Positions 51,344 through 62,585 of a DNA stretch of 64,000 nucleotides are shown one piece after another. A program made the translations under genes and the position numbers. The notes beneath the pieces were generated by a model. That model was given only the letters and a program-made list of their open reading frames with translations, was not told the origin of the DNA and did no database searches. The stretch's first letter is position 1. Every line of letters begins with the position of its first letter. The stretch spans positions 62,001 to 126,000 of the forward strand of contig NZ_JAPWHE010000007.1 in the NCBI RefSeq assembly GCF_027214045.1, read 5' to 3'. The stretch comes from Castellaniella denitrificans. Lineage in GTDB: Bacteria > Pseudomonadota > Gammaproteobacteria > Burkholderiales > Burkholderiaceae_B.

Positions 51344-51937
51344 ATGCCGCACACCCTGACCGCCCCGGTCCGGCACGAGGCCGACGTCCGCAAGAGCCGT
51401 TTCCTGGCCCTGGCGGCCCCCATCGAATCGCCCGAGGCCGCCCAGCTTTTCCTGGACGCGTCCCGCGATCCCCAGGCGACGCACAACTGCTGGGCCTGGC
51501 GTTTCGGGGCGCAGTACCGCTTTCATGACGACGGCGAGCCCGGCGGCACGGCGGGGCGGCCGATCCTCCAGGCCATCGAGTCCCAAGGCTATGACCGCGT
51601 GGCGGTGATGGTGGTCCGCTGGTTCGGCGGGATCAAGCTGGGCACGGGCGGCCTGGCGCGCGCCTACGGCGGCACGGCCGCCGAATGCCTGCGTCTGGCG
51701 GACCGGACGGAACTGCGCGAGGAATGCCGGGTGCTGTGCGATTGTCCCTATGCGGACATGGACCGGGTGCAGGCGCGCCTGCTGGCGGCGGGCGCGCGCA
51801 TCGAGCACGCGGCATTCGATGGCCAGGGCGTGAACTGGCGTCTGGTCGTGGCGCGCGCCGATGTGGCCGCGCTGGAGGCCCTGTACACCGATCAGACCCG
51901 GGGACAGGGCCGGTTCGAAGTCGAACCCGGCGCTTAG
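51344..51937 (+). CDS. yigZ: YigZ/IMPACT family protein
   Basis: This 197-residue protein has an N-terminal UPF0029/IMPACT domain (SRFLALAAPIESPEAA; HNCWAWRFGAQYRFHDDGEPGGTAGRPIL; VVRWFGGIKLGTGGLARAYGG) and a C-terminal ferredoxin-like domain. The GEPGGTAG and GGIKLGTGGL motifs are diagnostic. Its biochemical role in bacteria is unclear, possibly linked to translation. It lies 32 bp after the ABC-F gene and its end overlaps the thioredoxin gene on the other strand by 3 bp. Confidence 0.9.
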   Translation: MPHTLTAPVRHEADVRKSRFLALAAPIESPEAAQLFLDASRDPQATHNCWAWRFGAQYRFHDDGEPGGTAGRPILQAIESQGYDRVAVMVVRWFGGIKLGTGGLARAYGGTAAECLRLADRTELREECRVLCDCPYADMDRVQARLLAAGARIEHAAFDGQGVNWRLVVARADVAALEALYTDQTRGQGRFEVEPGA

Positions 51938-52314
51938 TGCGTCGTCGCGCCGCCTTTTTCCTGGGCCGCGATTTCCGCGTGGACCTGGGCCATGTCCACG
52001 GCCTTCACCTGGGTGACGAGCTCTTCCAGCTGAGAGGCGGACAGCGCGCCGGCCTGCTGGAACAGCAGCACGTTCTCGCGGAAGACCATCAGGGTCGGGA
52101 TGGAGCGGATGCGCAGGGCCGCGGACAGTTCCTGTTGCTCTTCGGTGTTGATCTTGGCGAAAGTGACGTCCGGATGCTTTTCGGCGGCGGCCTCGAAGGT
52201 CGGGCCGAACTGGCGGCAGGGGCCGCACCAGGGCGCCCAGAAATCGATGATGAGGGGTTGCTTGGCCTCGGTGGCGGCCTGGAAGGTGTCTTGGGTGAGT
52301 TCGATGACGCTCAT
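51934..52314 (-). CDS. Thioredoxin
   Basis: This 126-residue thioredoxin-fold protein has the active site FWAPWCGPCRQFGP and the cis-proline loop IRSIPTLMVFRENVLL. It has no signal peptide, so it is cytoplasmic and acts as a disulfide reductase. It is slightly longer than standard thioredoxin 1 (about 108), with a C-terminal helix ending in EKGGATTH. ATG 52314 is the natural start before SVIELT. Confidence 0.9.
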   Translation of the reverse strand: MSVIELTQDTFQAATEAKQPLIIDFWAPWCGPCRQFGPTFEAAAEKHPDVTFAKINTEEQQELSAALRIRSIPTLMVFRENVLLFQQAGALSASQLEELVTQVKAVDMAQVHAEIAAQEKGGATTH

Positions 52315-52410
52315 GGGGTCTCCGGGTCGGGAGGGGGCGGCAGGATGCCGCCCGGATTTCCTGTCATATGGGGACGAGGCGCTGGTTTGCAAGCCGGGCT
52401 TGGAGCGTGG

Positions 52411-52535
52411 CATCCCTCCACCTCGCCGCCTGCAAGCGGCTGGGATTCGATCGTCATCCCTCCACCTCGCCGCTTGCAAGCGGCTCGGATTCGACAGGCG
52501 CGGAACAGTCCGCAGGGACTGTTCCACGTCCTGTC

Positions 52536-52541
<6 letters not shown>
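52411..52541 (-). repeat. Dispersed repeat element with tandem 40-mers and a hairpin
   Basis: Two 40-bp units (52411-52450 and 52455-52494) differ at two positions and are separated by TCGT. They are followed by a perfect 10-bp hairpin GGAACAGTCC-GCAG-GGACTGTTCC (52502-52525). Read on the minus strand, 52461-52541 matches the element at 26752-26832 at roughly four of five positions by eye. The hairpin lies just after the purine-permease stop and may terminate its transcript. Confidence 0.7.
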
Positions 52542-53828
<1,287 letters not shown>

Positions 53829-53922
53829 GGTGTCTCCTCTCGGGTGAGCGTCGGTGTTCACTGCTTGTTTTTTGACCACGCCATTCTAAATCCCTTTCGG
53901 GGCGGGGTGTGCGGAGATCGGT

Positions 53923-53930
53923 TGTAAACT
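53923..53930 (+). promoter_or_regulatory. Possible extended -10 directly before tsaD
   Basis: TGTAAACT fits an extended -10 (TGTAAACT) and lies 8 bp before the tsaD ATG. If used, the transcript would be leaderless or nearly so. No clear -35 or Shine-Dalgarno is visible. Confidence 0.3.
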
Positions 53931-53938
53931 GGCGCCCT

Positions 53939-54985
53939 ATGCTGATCATCGGATTCGAAAGCTCCTGCGACGAGACCGGCGTGGCCGTGGCGTGCACTGA
54001 ACGCGGCCTGCTGGCGCACGCCCTGCACAGCCAGGTCGCCATGCATCGGGACTACGGCGGCGTGGTGCCTGAATTGGCCTCGCGCGATCACATCCGCCGC
54101 ATCGTGCCGCTCACGCGGCAGGTGCTGGACGAGGCCGGTGTGCGGCCGGACGATCTCGATGCGGTGGCCTATACGGCAGGCCCCGGTCTGGCCGGGGCCC
54201 TGCTGGTGGGGGCGGGTTTCGCCCGGGCCTTCGCCTGGGCCCGGGATCTGCCCGCCATGCCCATCCATCACCTCGAAGGCCATCTGCTGTCGCCCCTGCT
54301 GGCCGACGAGACACCCGGTTTCCCGTTCGTGGCGCTGCTGGTGTCGGGCGGCCATACCCAGTTGATGCGGGTCGAGGGCGTGGGCCGCTACGAATTGCTG
54401 GGCGAGACCCTGGACGATGCGGCGGGCGAGGCCTTCGACAAAAGCGCCAAGCTGCTGGGGCTGGGTTATCCGGGCGGACCGGAGCTGTCGCGCCTGGCCG
54501 AGGCCGGCGACCCGCGCGCCCATGCGCTGCCTCGCCCCATGCTGCACAGCGGCGATCTGGATTTCAGCTTCAGCGGCCTGAAGACGGCCGTGCTGACCCG
54601 GATGCGGTCCCTGCGGGACGCGGGCCTGGATACCGACCACGCGGCCCGCGCCGATCTGGCGGCTTCGACCGAAGCGGCCATCGTCGATGTGTTGGCGTCC
54701 AAATCCCTGGAGGCGCTGCGCCGCACGGGGCTGAGGACTCTGGTCGTGTCGGGCGGCGTGGGCGCCAACCGGCATTTGCGTGCGCGGCTGCGCGAAGCGC
54801 TGGGCGCCTTGGGCGGGCGGGTGTACTTTCCGCCTTTGCACCTGTGCACCGACAATGGCGCGATGATCGCCTGGGCGGCCGTGCTGCGGGTACGCGCCGG
54901 TCTGGTCGATCTGCCGTCCTTGCGCGGCGATGCCGCCTTCGCGGTGCGGCCCCGCTGGGATCTGCGGGATGTCTGCGCCGCCTGA
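53939..54985 (+). CDS. tsaD: tRNA N6-threonylcarbamoyladenosine transferase
   Basis: This 348-residue ASKHA-fold enzyme transfers the threonylcarbamoyl group to A37 of ANN-decoding tRNAs, together with TsaB and TsaE. It has the metal motif HHLEGH, nucleotide-binding [31 protein letters not shown] and [14 protein letters not shown]. The ATG at 53939 begins the conserved [12 protein letters not shown]. It is divergent from the purine permease. Other Tsa genes are not in the window. Confidence 0.96.
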   Translation: MLIIGFESSCDETGVAVACTERGLLAHALHSQVAMHRDYGGVVPELASRDHIRRIVPLTRQVLDEAGVRPDDLDAVAYTAGPGLAGALLVGAGFARAFAWARDLPAMPIHHLEGHLLSPLLADETPGFPFVALLVSGGHTQLMRVEGVGRYELLGETLDDAAGEAFDKSAKLLGLGYPGGPELSRLAEAGDPRAHALPRPMLHSGDLDFSFSGLKTAVLTRMRSLRDAGLDTDHAARADLAASTEAAIVDVLASKSLEALRRTGLRTLVVSGGVGANRHLRARLREALGALGGRVYFPPLHLCTDNGAMIAWAAVLRVRAGLVDLPSLRGDAAFAVRPRWDLRDVCAA

Positions 54986-55012
54986 AACGCCCCCGGCGGG
55001 GCTGGGGCGCGC

Positions 55013-55654
55013 CTACTTTTTCTTCGCCCCGATCCTGCTTTCCTTGCCCGCCAGCAGCCGGGCGATGTTTTCCCGATGACGGGCCAGCAGCAGGACGCTG
55101 ATCAGCACGATGACCGAAATGGTCAGCGCGTCCGTGCGCCAGGCCACCTTGTCCCCCAGGATGTAATAGAACGGCGCGAAGACGGCCGCGAGGATCGCCG
55201 CCAGGGACGAATACCGCGTCACCCAGGCCACGATCAGCCAGGTCAGCGCGGTGGCCAGGGCCAGCCAGGGTTGCAGGGCCAGCAGCACGCCCAGGGCCGT
55301 GGCGACGCCCTTGCCGCCGCGAAAGCCCAGAAACAACGGGTACAAGTGGCCCAGGAATGCGCCAAGGCCGGCCAGGGGAATCGCGGTGTCGGGCAGCAGG
55401 CCGCGCTGCGCGGCCCAGGCGGCCAATGTCACGGCCAGCCAGCCCTTGGCGGCGTCGCCGAGCAGGGTCAGGACGGCCGCCGGCTTGTTGCCGCCACGGA
55501 GCACGTTGGTCGCACCGGGATTGCCCGAGCCGAAGCTGCGCGGGTCTTTCAGCCCCATGACGCGGCTGACCACGACGGCGAAGGAGACGGAGCCCATCAG
55601 ATAGCCGATGAACAGGGCGGTGGCCACGCCGAGCACGGAGGTGAAAAGAGTCAT
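55013..55654 (-). CDS. plsY: Acyl-phosphate glycerol-3-phosphate acyltransferase
   Basis: This 213-residue inner-membrane protein has several hydrophobic helices and the three PlsY motifs: [11 protein letters not shown] then [13 protein letters not shown], the phosphate loop [21 protein letters not shown], and the [10 protein letters not shown] region. It makes lysophosphatidate from acyl phosphate. The C terminus is basic ([11 protein letters not shown]). It is convergent with tsaD and divergent from surE. Confidence 0.95.
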   Translation of the reverse strand: MTLFTSVLGVATALFIGYLMGSVSFAVVVSRVMGLKDPRSFGSGNPGATNVLRGGNKPAAVLTLLGDAAKGWLAVTLAAWAAQRGLLPDTAIPLAGLGAFLGHLYPLFLGFRGGKGVATALGVLLALQPWLALATALTWLIVAWVTRYSSLAAILAAVFAPFYYILGDKVAWRTDALTISVIVLISVLLLARHRENIARLLAGKESRIGAKKK

Positions 55655-55746
55655 GGCGAAGGGAAGCGGCGGGGCGGCCCGCTCGAGGTGGGTGACGAGG
55701 GCATTTTAAAGGAAGCGCCGCACAAGTCCTCGCGGCGGGGCGCGGG

Positions 55747-55752
55747 TACAAT
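55747..55752 (+). promoter_or_regulatory. Probable -10 element of surE
   Basis: TACAAT lies 34 bp before the surE ATG in a region otherwise very GC-rich. It is a near-consensus -10 hexamer. A matching -35 was not recognised. Confidence 0.35.
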
Positions 55753-55786
55753 TCGCACCATCCGGTTTCAGGCGGGAACGAAGAAA

Positions 55787-56533
55787 ATGCGCATCCTGGT
55801 GTCCAACGACGATGGCTACAACGCGGCGGGGATCGAAGCCCTGGCCGCGGCGCTGCGGCCTCTGGGCGACGTCACGGTGGTGGCGCCGGAGACCAATTGC
55901 AGCGCCGCGTCCAATTCGCTGACGTTGCGCCGGCCCCTGTCGGTGCGCCAGGCGGCCAACGGTTTTCATTTCATCAATGGGACGCCCTCGGACTGTGTCC
56001 ATGTGGCGTTGACCGGCCTCCTGGGATTCAGGCCCGATCTGCTGGTCTCGGGTATCAACAACGGGGCCAACATGGGGGACGACACCCTGTATTCGGGCAC
56101 GGTGGCGGCCGCGATGGAAGGTTACCTGTTCGGCGTGCCGTCCATGGCCTTTTCCCTGGTGGACCGCGAATGGCGGCACCTGGACTGCGCCGCCCGGGTG
56201 GCCCACGATCTGGTGGCGCGGTTCCGCGACCGCCCCTGGGACGAGCCGCTGCTGCTGAATGTCAATATTCCGGCGGTGCCCCATCGCGATCTGACGGGCC
56301 TGCGCACCACCAGGCTGGGGCGCCGCCATCCCGCCGAACCCGTCATCCGCAGCATCACGCCCTACGGCGATACCGTCTACTGGATCGGCCCGGTGGGACG
56401 GGCGCTGGACGGGGGTGCCGAGACGGATTTCGGCGCCATCGAGGCACGCGCCGTGTCGATGACCCCCTTGCGCGTCGATCTCACGGATCACGCGCGGACC
56501 GATGCGATCGCCCGCTGGATGGAAGACCAATGA
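55787..56533 (+). CDS. surE: 5'/3'-nucleotidase SurE
   Basis: This 248-residue metal-dependent nucleotidase removes phosphate from nucleoside monophosphates. The Asp-Asp metal site is in [12 protein letters not shown], and other conserved segments are [28 protein letters not shown] and [27 protein letters not shown]. The stop overlaps the pcm ATG as ATGA. The surE-pcm-nlpD order is the classical stationary-phase cluster. Confidence 0.96.
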   Translation: MRILVSNDDGYNAAGIEALAAALRPLGDVTVVAPETNCSAASNSLTLRRPLSVRQAANGFHFINGTPSDCVHVALTGLLGFRPDLLVSGINNGANMGDDTLYSGTVAAAMEGYLFGVPSMAFSLVDREWRHLDCAARVAHDLVARFRDRPWDEPLLLNVNIPAVPHRDLTGLRTTRLGRRHPAEPVIRSITPYGDTVYWIGPVGRALDGGAETDFGAIEARAVSMTPLRVDLTDHARTDAIARWMEDQ

Positions 56534-57351
56534 ACAAGCCCCGCCATCCGCTGGACAAGCCTTCCCGCAGCGCGCGGGTTTCCCCGACGGGCTCCGCGCT
56601 GGGGCCCGGCTATTCGGCCGCCAACAGCAATACGCGCATTCACGGGCCGCGTCCGTTCACCCTGCCGTCATCCCCGGCCCGGACGTCCGAGGCGCCCGCC
56701 GCCAATCTGGGCCTGAATTCCGACCGGTTGCGCCTGCAGATGGTGCAGCGCCTGCGCGAACAGGGCATTGTCGACGAGCGTGTGCTGTCGGCCATGCAGG
56801 CGGTGCCGCGCCACCTGTTCGTGGACCAGGGACTGGCCAGCCGGGCCTACGAGGACGCCGCCCTGCCGATCGGTTACGGCCAGACGATTTCCCAGCCTTG
56901 GGTGGTGGCGCACATGCTGTCCGTCATGTGCGAGGGCCGTACGCCCGGAAAGGTTCTGGAGATCGGCGCCGGCTGCGGTTACCAGGCCGCCGTGCTGGCC
57001 CAGTTCGTGCCCGAGGTCCATGCCATCGAACGGGTGCGCGGCCTGTACGAGCAGGCGCGATTGAATCTCGCCCAGGGCCGGTCGCGCGGGCGGGTGCGCC
57101 TGACCTTCGGCGACGGGATGCAGGGGCTGGAACGTCGCGCGCCCTTCGATGGCATTGTCGTCGCCGCCGCGGGGGTTAAAATCCCTGAAGCCTTGCTGCA
57201 TCAATTGGCCGTTGGGGCGCGTCTGATCGCCCCGGAAGGCTCGGCGCATCAAAGGCTGATCCTGATCGAGCGCACCGGGCCGTCATCCTGGCACCGGCGC
57301 GAGCTCGAAGATGTCCGATTCGTACCGCTGCGTCCCGGCACGCAGACCTAA
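56530..57351 (+). CDS. pcm: Protein-L-isoaspartate O-methyltransferase
   Basis: This 273-residue SAM-dependent methyltransferase repairs isoaspartyl damage. Core motifs are [37 protein letters not shown] and the SAM motif [16 protein letters not shown]. It carries a Ser/Pro-rich N-terminal extension of about 60 residues beyond the E. coli enzyme (208 aa), consistent with betaproteobacterial members. It overlaps surE by 4 bp, and nlpD follows after 13 bp. Confidence 0.95.
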   Translation: MNKPRHPLDKPSRSARVSPTGSALGPGYSAANSNTRIHGPRPFTLPSSPARTSEAPAANLGLNSDRLRLQMVQRLREQGIVDERVLSAMQAVPRHLFVDQGLASRAYEDAALPIGYGQTISQPWVVAHMLSVMCEGRTPGKVLEIGAGCGYQAAVLAQFVPEVHAIERVRGLYEQARLNLAQGRSRGRVRLTFGDGMQGLERRAPFDGIVVAAAGVKIPEALLHQLAVGARLIAPEGSAHQRLILIERTGPSSWHRRELEDVRFVPLRPGTQT

Positions 57352-57364
57352 GTAGGAGAACCAC

Positions 57365-58234
57365 ATGCTCGATGGGACGCTGGTGACAGATGCTCCGTTC
57401 ACCCAACCGCCGCGCACCGGGCGTTTTTTGTCGCATCGCCGTCCCAAGGCGAAAACGGCCCTGCTGCTGGCCGTCCTGCTGTCGGCCGCCGTCCTTTCAG
57501 GCTGCGCCTCGCGCTCCGCGCGCGCGCCCGTTTCCGACCACTCCCGCGGCGGCGCCGCCTCCACGGCGGGCGCCCAGGCCAAGGGCACCTACGTCGTGCG
57601 GGCGGGCGACACGCTCTACAAGATCGCTCAGGATCACGGGATGGAGGTCTCCCGCCTGGCGCAGTTGAACAACATCGGTGATCCGACCCAATTGGCCATC
57701 GGTCAGGTCCTGCGTCTCGACAGCGGCACGCCGATGCCTGCTGCTGGCTCGACGGCCACGACGACCCCGGGCAAGGCCGCGGCGACTCCGGCCGGTGGCG
57801 AAAGCGCCGGGACCGCCGCCAGCGCGCCGGCGCCGGCCGAGACATCGGCGTCGCGTGCCGGCGACGCGGGCCTGATTTCCTGGGGCTGGCCCAGCAATGG
57901 CAAGATCATCCAGGGCTTCAACGCCACCACCAAGGGCATCGACATCGAGGGCGCGGTGGGTGCGCCCGTGACGGCCGCCGCCGAGGGCAAAGTCATGTAC
58001 GCGGGCAACGGCGTGCGCGGCCTGGGCAACCTGATCCTGTTGGGTCACAGCAACGGCTTCATCACGGCTTACGCCCACAACCAGTCCCTGCTGGTCAAGA
58101 CCGGCGAATCCGTGAAGAAGGGCGCTAAGATCGCCACGCTGGGCCAGAGCGACACCACTTCGCCGCGCCTGCACTTCGAGATCCGCCGCCGCGGCACGCC
58201 CGTTAACCCCCTGTCCTACCTGCCGTCGCGATGA
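57365..58234 (+). CDS. nlpD: NlpD-like LysM/M23 murein hydrolase activator lipoprotein
   Basis: This 289-residue lipoprotein has a lipobox (AAVLSGCAS), a LysM domain (TYVVRAGDTLYKIAQDHGMEVSRLAQLNNIGDPTQLAIGQVLRL), an Ala/Thr-rich linker and a C-terminal M23-type domain ([63 protein letters not shown]). Several M23 zinc ligands are replaced (for example NATTKGIDIEG), as in NlpD, which activates amidase AmiC rather than cleaving. The 31-residue basic stretch before the hydrophobic core is unusually long and partly matches the dispersed repeat at 26707. No rpoS follows. Confidence 0.93.
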   Translation: MLDGTLVTDAPFTQPPRTGRFLSHRRPKAKTALLLAVLLSAAVLSGCASRSARAPVSDHSRGGAASTAGAQAKGTYVVRAGDTLYKIAQDHGMEVSRLAQLNNIGDPTQLAIGQVLRLDSGTPMPAAGSTATTTPGKAAATPAGGESAGTAASAPAPAETSASRAGDAGLISWGWPSNGKIIQGFNATTKGIDIEGAVGAPVTAAAEGKVMYAGNGVRGLGNLILLGHSNGFITAYAHNQSLLVKTGESVKKGAKIATLGQSDTTSPRLHFEIRRRGTPVNPLSYLPSR

Positions 58235-59010
58235 TCCCGACGCTGGTCTTCGACCTGGAAACGATCCCGGATGCGGACGGTCTGCGGCGTCTGGATCCGC
58301 AGTGGGCCGACCTGTCTGACGCGGACCTGATCGAGGCCGCGCTGGCCCGGCGCCGCGAGACACACGGCAACGATTTCCTGCCCCTGCACCTGCAGAAAAT
58401 CGCCGTCATCGGCTGTGTGTTCCGAGACGACCAGGGTTTTCGCGTCCGTACCCTGGGCCAGGCCGACGACCCTGAGGAAACCCTGATCGCGGGGTTTTTC
58501 AAGACCATAGGCCATTACACGCCCACCCTGGTCAGCTGGAACGGTTCGGGCTTCGACCTGCCGGTCCTGCACTATCGCAGCCTGATCCACGGCGTGGCCG
58601 CGCCGCGCTATTGGGACACGGGCGAAGACGACCGTGATTTCCGTTTCAACAACTACCTGAACCGCTATCACACCCGTCACGTCGACCTGATGGACGTACT
58701 GGCGAAGTTCAATGGCCGCGCCAACGCGCCGCTGGACCAGCTGGCAAAACTGTGCGGCTTTCCCGGCAAACTCGACATGGACGGCGGCCAGGTCTGGCAG
58801 GCCTGGCACGCGGGGGACCGGGATCACGTGCGCAACTACTGCGAGACCGACGTGGTCAACACCTGGCTGGTGTATTGCCGTTACCGCCTGATCAAGGGTG
58901 AACTCGATGCCGCTGCCTATGCGGCCGAACTCGCGCTGGTGCGCGACACCCTGACGGCGATCGACGCGCCGCACTGGAAAGCATTTCTCTCCGCCTGGCC
59001 TCATGACTGA
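58231..59010 (+). CDS. 3'-5' exonuclease, DEDDy type (PolB-like predicted exonuclease)
   Basis: This 259-residue stand-alone exonuclease has ExoI FDLETIPD, Exo[17 protein letters not shown] and ExoIII-like [13 protein letters not shown], the last containing the Tyr that marks DEDDy enzymes. It likely degrades single-stranded DNA or RNA 3' ends. ATG 58231 overlaps the nlpD stop as ATGA, and rlmD overlaps its own end by 8 bp, so nlpD, this gene and rlmD are translationally coupled. Confidence 0.87.
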   Translation: MIPTLVFDLETIPDADGLRRLDPQWADLSDADLIEAALARRRETHGNDFLPLHLQKIAVIGCVFRDDQGFRVRTLGQADDPEETLIAGFFKTIGHYTPTLVSWNGSGFDLPVLHYRSLIHGVAAPRYWDTGEDDRDFRFNNYLNRYHTRHVDLMDVLAKFNGRANAPLDQLAKLCGFPGKLDMDGGQVWQAWHAGDRDHVRNYCETDVVNTWLVYCRYRLIKGELDAAAYAAELALVRDTLTAIDAPHWKAFLSAWPHD

Positions 59011-60325
59011 ACCCATCCTGTTGTCCCTGGACGTCGAATCGCTGGATCTCGAAGGCCAGGGCATTGCCCACCACGAGGGCAAAGTCGTCTTCATCGAGGG
59101 GGCGCTGCCCGGCGAGCGGGTGCTGGCCCGCGTGACGCGGCGCAAGCCGTCCTTCGACAAGGCCAAGGTCGAGCGCGTGCTGCGCGCTTCTTCGCAGCGC
59201 ACCCGGCCTCCTTGCCCCCATTTTGGCGTCTGCGGAGGCTGCGCCATGCAGCACCTGGAGCCGGCGGCCCAGATGGCCGTCAAGCAGCGTTCACTGGAAG
59301 ACGCCCTGGCGCACATCGGCAAGGTCAGGCCGATGCAGATCCTGCCTGCATTGCAGGGACCGACTTTCGGCTACCGCCACCGCGCCCGCCTGTCCGTGCG
59401 CCTGGTGCCGAAAAAGGGCGGCATGCTGGTGGGTTTCCGCGAACGCGGCAGCAGCTATGTGGCCGACATGCAGTCCTGTCTGGTGCTGCCGCCGCATGTC
59501 TCGGCCCTGCTGATGCCGCTGCGGGAATTGATCGGCGGTCTGTCGCGTCCCGACCGCATGCCGCAGATCGAGGTGGCCGTCGGCGACGAGGCCACCGTCT
59601 TTTGCCTGCGTCACCTGGAACCCCTGACGCCTTCCGATCTGGACAGTCTGCGCGGTTTCGGCGCGCGGCACCACATTGATTGGTGGCTGCAGCCGAAGGG
59701 GCCGGAAACGGCCCATCCCCTGGACCCGGCACGCGCCGATGTCCTGGCTTACGCATTGCCGGCCTATGGCTTGCGCATGCATTACCGACCGGCCGATTTC
59801 ACCCAGGTCAATCCGCACATCAACCAGGCGCTGATCGGGCGCGCGCTGAGCCTGCTGGAAATCCAGCCCGGCGACCGCGTGGCCGACCTGTTCTGCGGTC
59901 TGGGCAATTTCAGTCTGCCGCTGGCTACGCAGTGCCGCGCGGTCGTCGGTGTCGAGGGCAGTGCCACGCTGGTGACCCGCGCCCGAGAGGATGCCGCCCG
60001 CCAGGGCCTGGCGGACAAGGCCGACTTCACCGAGCTCAATCTGTTCGAGATCGACGCCGGCTGGCTGCGTGGCCTGGGCTATTTCGATCGCATGCTGATC
60101 GATCCTCCGCGCGAGGGCGCCCTGGCCGTGGCGCAGGCTCTGGCCGATCTGGCGCCCAGGGAACGTCCGCGCCGTGTCGTGTATGTGTCCTGCAATCCCG
60201 CCACGCTGGCCCGCGATGCCGGCCTGCTGTGTCATGTGGGCGGATGGACACTGAAGGCCGCAGGCGCGGTCAATATGTTCCCGCACACGGCGCACGTGGA
60301 GTCGATCGCGGTCTTCGAACCCTGA
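59003..60325 (+). CDS. rlmD: 23S rRNA (uracil(1939)-C(5))-methyltransferase
   Basis: This 440-residue enzyme has an N-terminal TRAM domain ([34 protein letters not shown]), the iron-sulfur cysteines in [10 protein letters not shown] and a later CLVLP, SAM motif [16 protein letters not shown], the IDPPREGA loop and the catalytic Cys in [13 protein letters not shown]. This matches RlmD (RumA), which makes m5U1939 in 23S rRNA. Confidence 0.95.
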   Translation: MTEPILLSLDVESLDLEGQGIAHHEGKVVFIEGALPGERVLARVTRRKPSFDKAKVERVLRASSQRTRPPCPHFGVCGGCAMQHLEPAAQMAVKQRSLEDALAHIGKVRPMQILPALQGPTFGYRHRARLSVRLVPKKGGMLVGFRERGSSYVADMQSCLVLPPHVSALLMPLRELIGGLSRPDRMPQIEVAVGDEATVFCLRHLEPLTPSDLDSLRGFGARHHIDWWLQPKGPETAHPLDPARADVLAYALPAYGLRMHYRPADFTQVNPHINQALIGRALSLLEIQPGDRVADLFCGLGNFSLPLATQCRAVVGVEGSATLVTRAREDAARQGLADKADFTELNLFEIDAGWLRGLGYFDRMLIDPPREGALAVAQALADLAPRERPRRVVYVSCNPATLARDAGLLCHVGGWTLKAAGAVNMFPHTAHVESIAVFEP

Positions 60326-60335
60326 AGGGCGTCGT

Positions 60336-61553
60336 ATGGGCCATGGGAATGCCGCTCCGGATGCTCAAGGCAAGCGAGCCATCCCGCGCACGGTCTGGAT
60401 GCTGGGCCTGGTCAGCCTGTTCATGGATCTTTCGTCGGAACTGATCCACAGCTTGCTGCCGATCTTCCTGGTGTCGGGCCTGGGCGCCAGCATGTTGGCC
60501 GTCGGCGTCATCGAAGGCGTGGCCGAGGCGTCCGCGCTGATCGTCAAGGTTTTCTCCGGCGCGATCAGCGACTGGCTGGGCCGGCGCAAGGGCCTGCTGC
60601 TGGCGGGTTACGGTCTGGCGGCCTTGAGCAAGCCCCTGTTCCCTCTGGCGCATTCGGTGGGCACAGTGTTCGCCGCCCGTTTTGTCGACCGGATCGGCAA
60701 GGGCATCCGGGGCGCGCCGCGCGATGCCCTGGTGGCGGATGTGACACCGCCTGAAATCCGCGGCGCGGCCTTCGGTCTGCGCCAGTCCATGGACACGGTG
60801 GGCGCGGTCCTGGGACCGGGTCTGGCGGTCGTGCTGATGCTGGTCTTCACGGACATCCGGCATGTCCTGTGGTTCGCCGTGGCGCCCGGCATCGTCGCCA
60901 TGGCCCTACTGTTCTGGGGGGTGCGCGAGGCGCGTTCCGATCGGGGCGAGGCCAGGCCGTTCCGCTCGCCCATCCGCTGGAACGCGGCGCGCGGCTTCGG
61001 CGCCGCCTATTGGCGGGTCGTGGCGATCGGCGCCGTGTTCACGCTGGCGCGTTTCAGCGAGGCTTTCCTGATCCTGCGCGGTCAGGACATGGGCCTGAGC
61101 GCCGCCTGGGCGCCCGCCGTGCTGATCGTGATGTCGCTGTTCTTCATGTTGTCGGCCTATCCGGCCGGCTGGCTGTCGGACCGTGTGCCGCGTACCGCTG
61201 TCCTGGCGGTCGGCCTGGTCCTGCTGGTGCTGGCGGATCTGGCGTTGGCGGCCACGGGCGGCGGCGCCTGGGCGCTGCTGGCGGGCTCGGCGCTGTGGGG
61301 GTTGCACATGGGCTTCAGCCAGGGGATCCTGTCCGCCATGGTGGCGGACACGACACCCAAGGATATGAAGGGCACGGCCTTCGGGGTCTTCAACCTGGCC
61401 AGTGGCGTCTGCATGCTGCTGGCCAGCGTCCTGGCCGGCTGGTTATGGCAGGATTGGGGGGCGTCCGCGACCTTCCTGGCCGGCGCGGCCCTTGCCGCAG
61501 TGGCGTTGCTGGGGCTGGGGATGCCGGTGTGGCGTCTGAAAAAGGCCGGTTGA
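60336..61553 (+). CDS. Major facilitator superfamily transporter
   Basis: This 405-residue membrane protein has about twelve hydrophobic segments and the MFS motif-A variants GAISDWLGRRKGLLLAGYG and AYPAGWLSDRVPRTAVL. The conserved segment ARFVDRIGKGIRGAPRDALVAD is typical of a large group of uncharacterised MFS efflux-type proteins. Its substrate is unknown. It starts 10 bp after rlmD with a weak AGGG, so it may be in the same transcript. Confidence 0.83.
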   Translation: MGHGNAAPDAQGKRAIPRTVWMLGLVSLFMDLSSELIHSLLPIFLVSGLGASMLAVGVIEGVAEASALIVKVFSGAISDWLGRRKGLLLAGYGLAALSKPLFPLAHSVGTVFAARFVDRIGKGIRGAPRDALVADVTPPEIRGAAFGLRQSMDTVGAVLGPGLAVVLMLVFTDIRHVLWFAVAPGIVAMALLFWGVREARSDRGEARPFRSPIRWNAARGFGAAYWRVVAIGAVFTLARFSEAFLILRGQDMGLSAAWAPAVLIVMSLFFMLSAYPAGWLSDRVPRTAVLAVGLVLLVLADLALAATGGGAWALLAGSALWGLHMGFSQGILSAMVADTTPKDMKGTAFGVFNLASGVCMLLASVLAGWLWQDWGASATFLAGAALAAVALLGLGMPVWRLKKAG

Positions 61554-61593
61554 TCCCGCAGGCTGGCGGTGCGGGCTGTTTGGCGCATGGACG

Positions 61594-62478
61594 CTATGTG
61601 CGGGCGTGCTCGCGGAGAAAATCCACAAAGGCCATCACGCGAGCGGAGTGTCGCCGTTCGGGGCTGAGCACCGCGCTGACAGGCAGCGCGGTGGTCTGAT
61701 AATCATCGAGCACAGTGAGCACCTTGCCCTGTGCGACATCGGCTGCAAACAGCCACTCCGGCGACAGGGAAATGCCCAACCCGGCGAGCACCATCTCGCG
61801 AATCGCTTCGCTGCTGTTGCTGGTCAGGTTGCCTTTGATTGAAACGTCAATTTCTTCCGAGGCGCGCTTGAAGCGCCACCTGTCATAGTGCTCCAGCAAA
61901 GTGAAGCCGATGCAGTTGTGATCTGAGAGCCCGTCGGGCTCGCGCGGTGTCCCGCGACGATGCAGATAGGCAGGCGCCGCATAGACATACCGGGTGCTGG
62001 CGCCGAGCGGCACCGCCACCAATCCCTCGCTTCTGACCGCGCCGATCCGGATGGCCAGGTCGATATTTTCCTTGAGCAGGTCTTCGTTGTGATCGCTCAG
62101 GCGCAGGTCGATCGCGACATCGGGATGACGCTTCATGAATTCTCCGATCAGGGGCACTGCGCACAGTCGCCCGTAACTGACGGGCGCTGCGAGCCGGATG
62201 GGACCGGCGATCCGTTCATGGCCGCTGGAGAAGCTGAGCGTCGCAGCCTCGACGTGGGCGAGAATTTCTCGGCATTGATCGTAGAACCGTCGTCCCTGGT
62301 CGGTCAGGGACAACTGCCTGGTGCTGCGGGCGAACAACGGCCCACCGAGATATTGCTCCAGCGCGCGAACCTGTTTGCTGACCGACGGCTGCCCCATGCC
62401 CAACTCCCGTGCAGCCGCGGAAAAAGAACCGCGCTCCACGACGCGGACAAAGGCGCCCATGTTTTCAAGCAGGTCCAT
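61594..62478 (-). CDS. LysR-family regulator
   Basis: This 294-residue LysR protein has the winged helix-turn-helix FSAAARELGMGQPSVSKQVRALEQYLG and the effector domain (GPIRLAAPVSYGRLCAVPLIGEF ... MVLAGLGISLSPEWL). It is of the CrgA-like type often paired with oxidoreductases. It is divergent from a quinone oxidoreductase gene across 107 bp of AT-rich DNA, so it most likely controls that gene. Codon use looks somewhat less GC-biased than its neighbours by eye. Confidence 0.87.
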   Translation of the reverse strand: MDLLENMGAFVRVVERGSFSAAARELGMGQPSVSKQVRALEQYLGGPLFARSTRQLSLTDQGRRFYDQCREILAHVEAATLSFSSGHERIAGPIRLAAPVSYGRLCAVPLIGEFMKRHPDVAIDLRLSDHNEDLLKENIDLAIRIGAVRSEGLVAVPLGASTRYVYAAPAYLHRRGTPREPDGLSDHNCIGFTLLEHYDRWRFKRASEEIDVSIKGNLTSNSSEAIREMVLAGLGISLSPEWLFAADVAQGKVLTVLDDYQTTALPVSAVLSPERRHSARVMAFVDFLREHART

Positions 62479-62585
62479 GGGTATTCAGGCCTCTAAAGGA
62501 ATAAATGATATGCCAACTGTGCCTCTTATCAGAATATATAAAGCACGGCAAGCTATCCGTGTTCATTTCACAGAGGTCCTACATC

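Noticed and set aside
52411-52494. Two 40-bp direct repeats resembling a minimal CRISPR unit.
   Set aside because: The spacing is only 4 bp, there are two units, no cas genes, and the sequence belongs to a dispersed element found elsewhere in the window.
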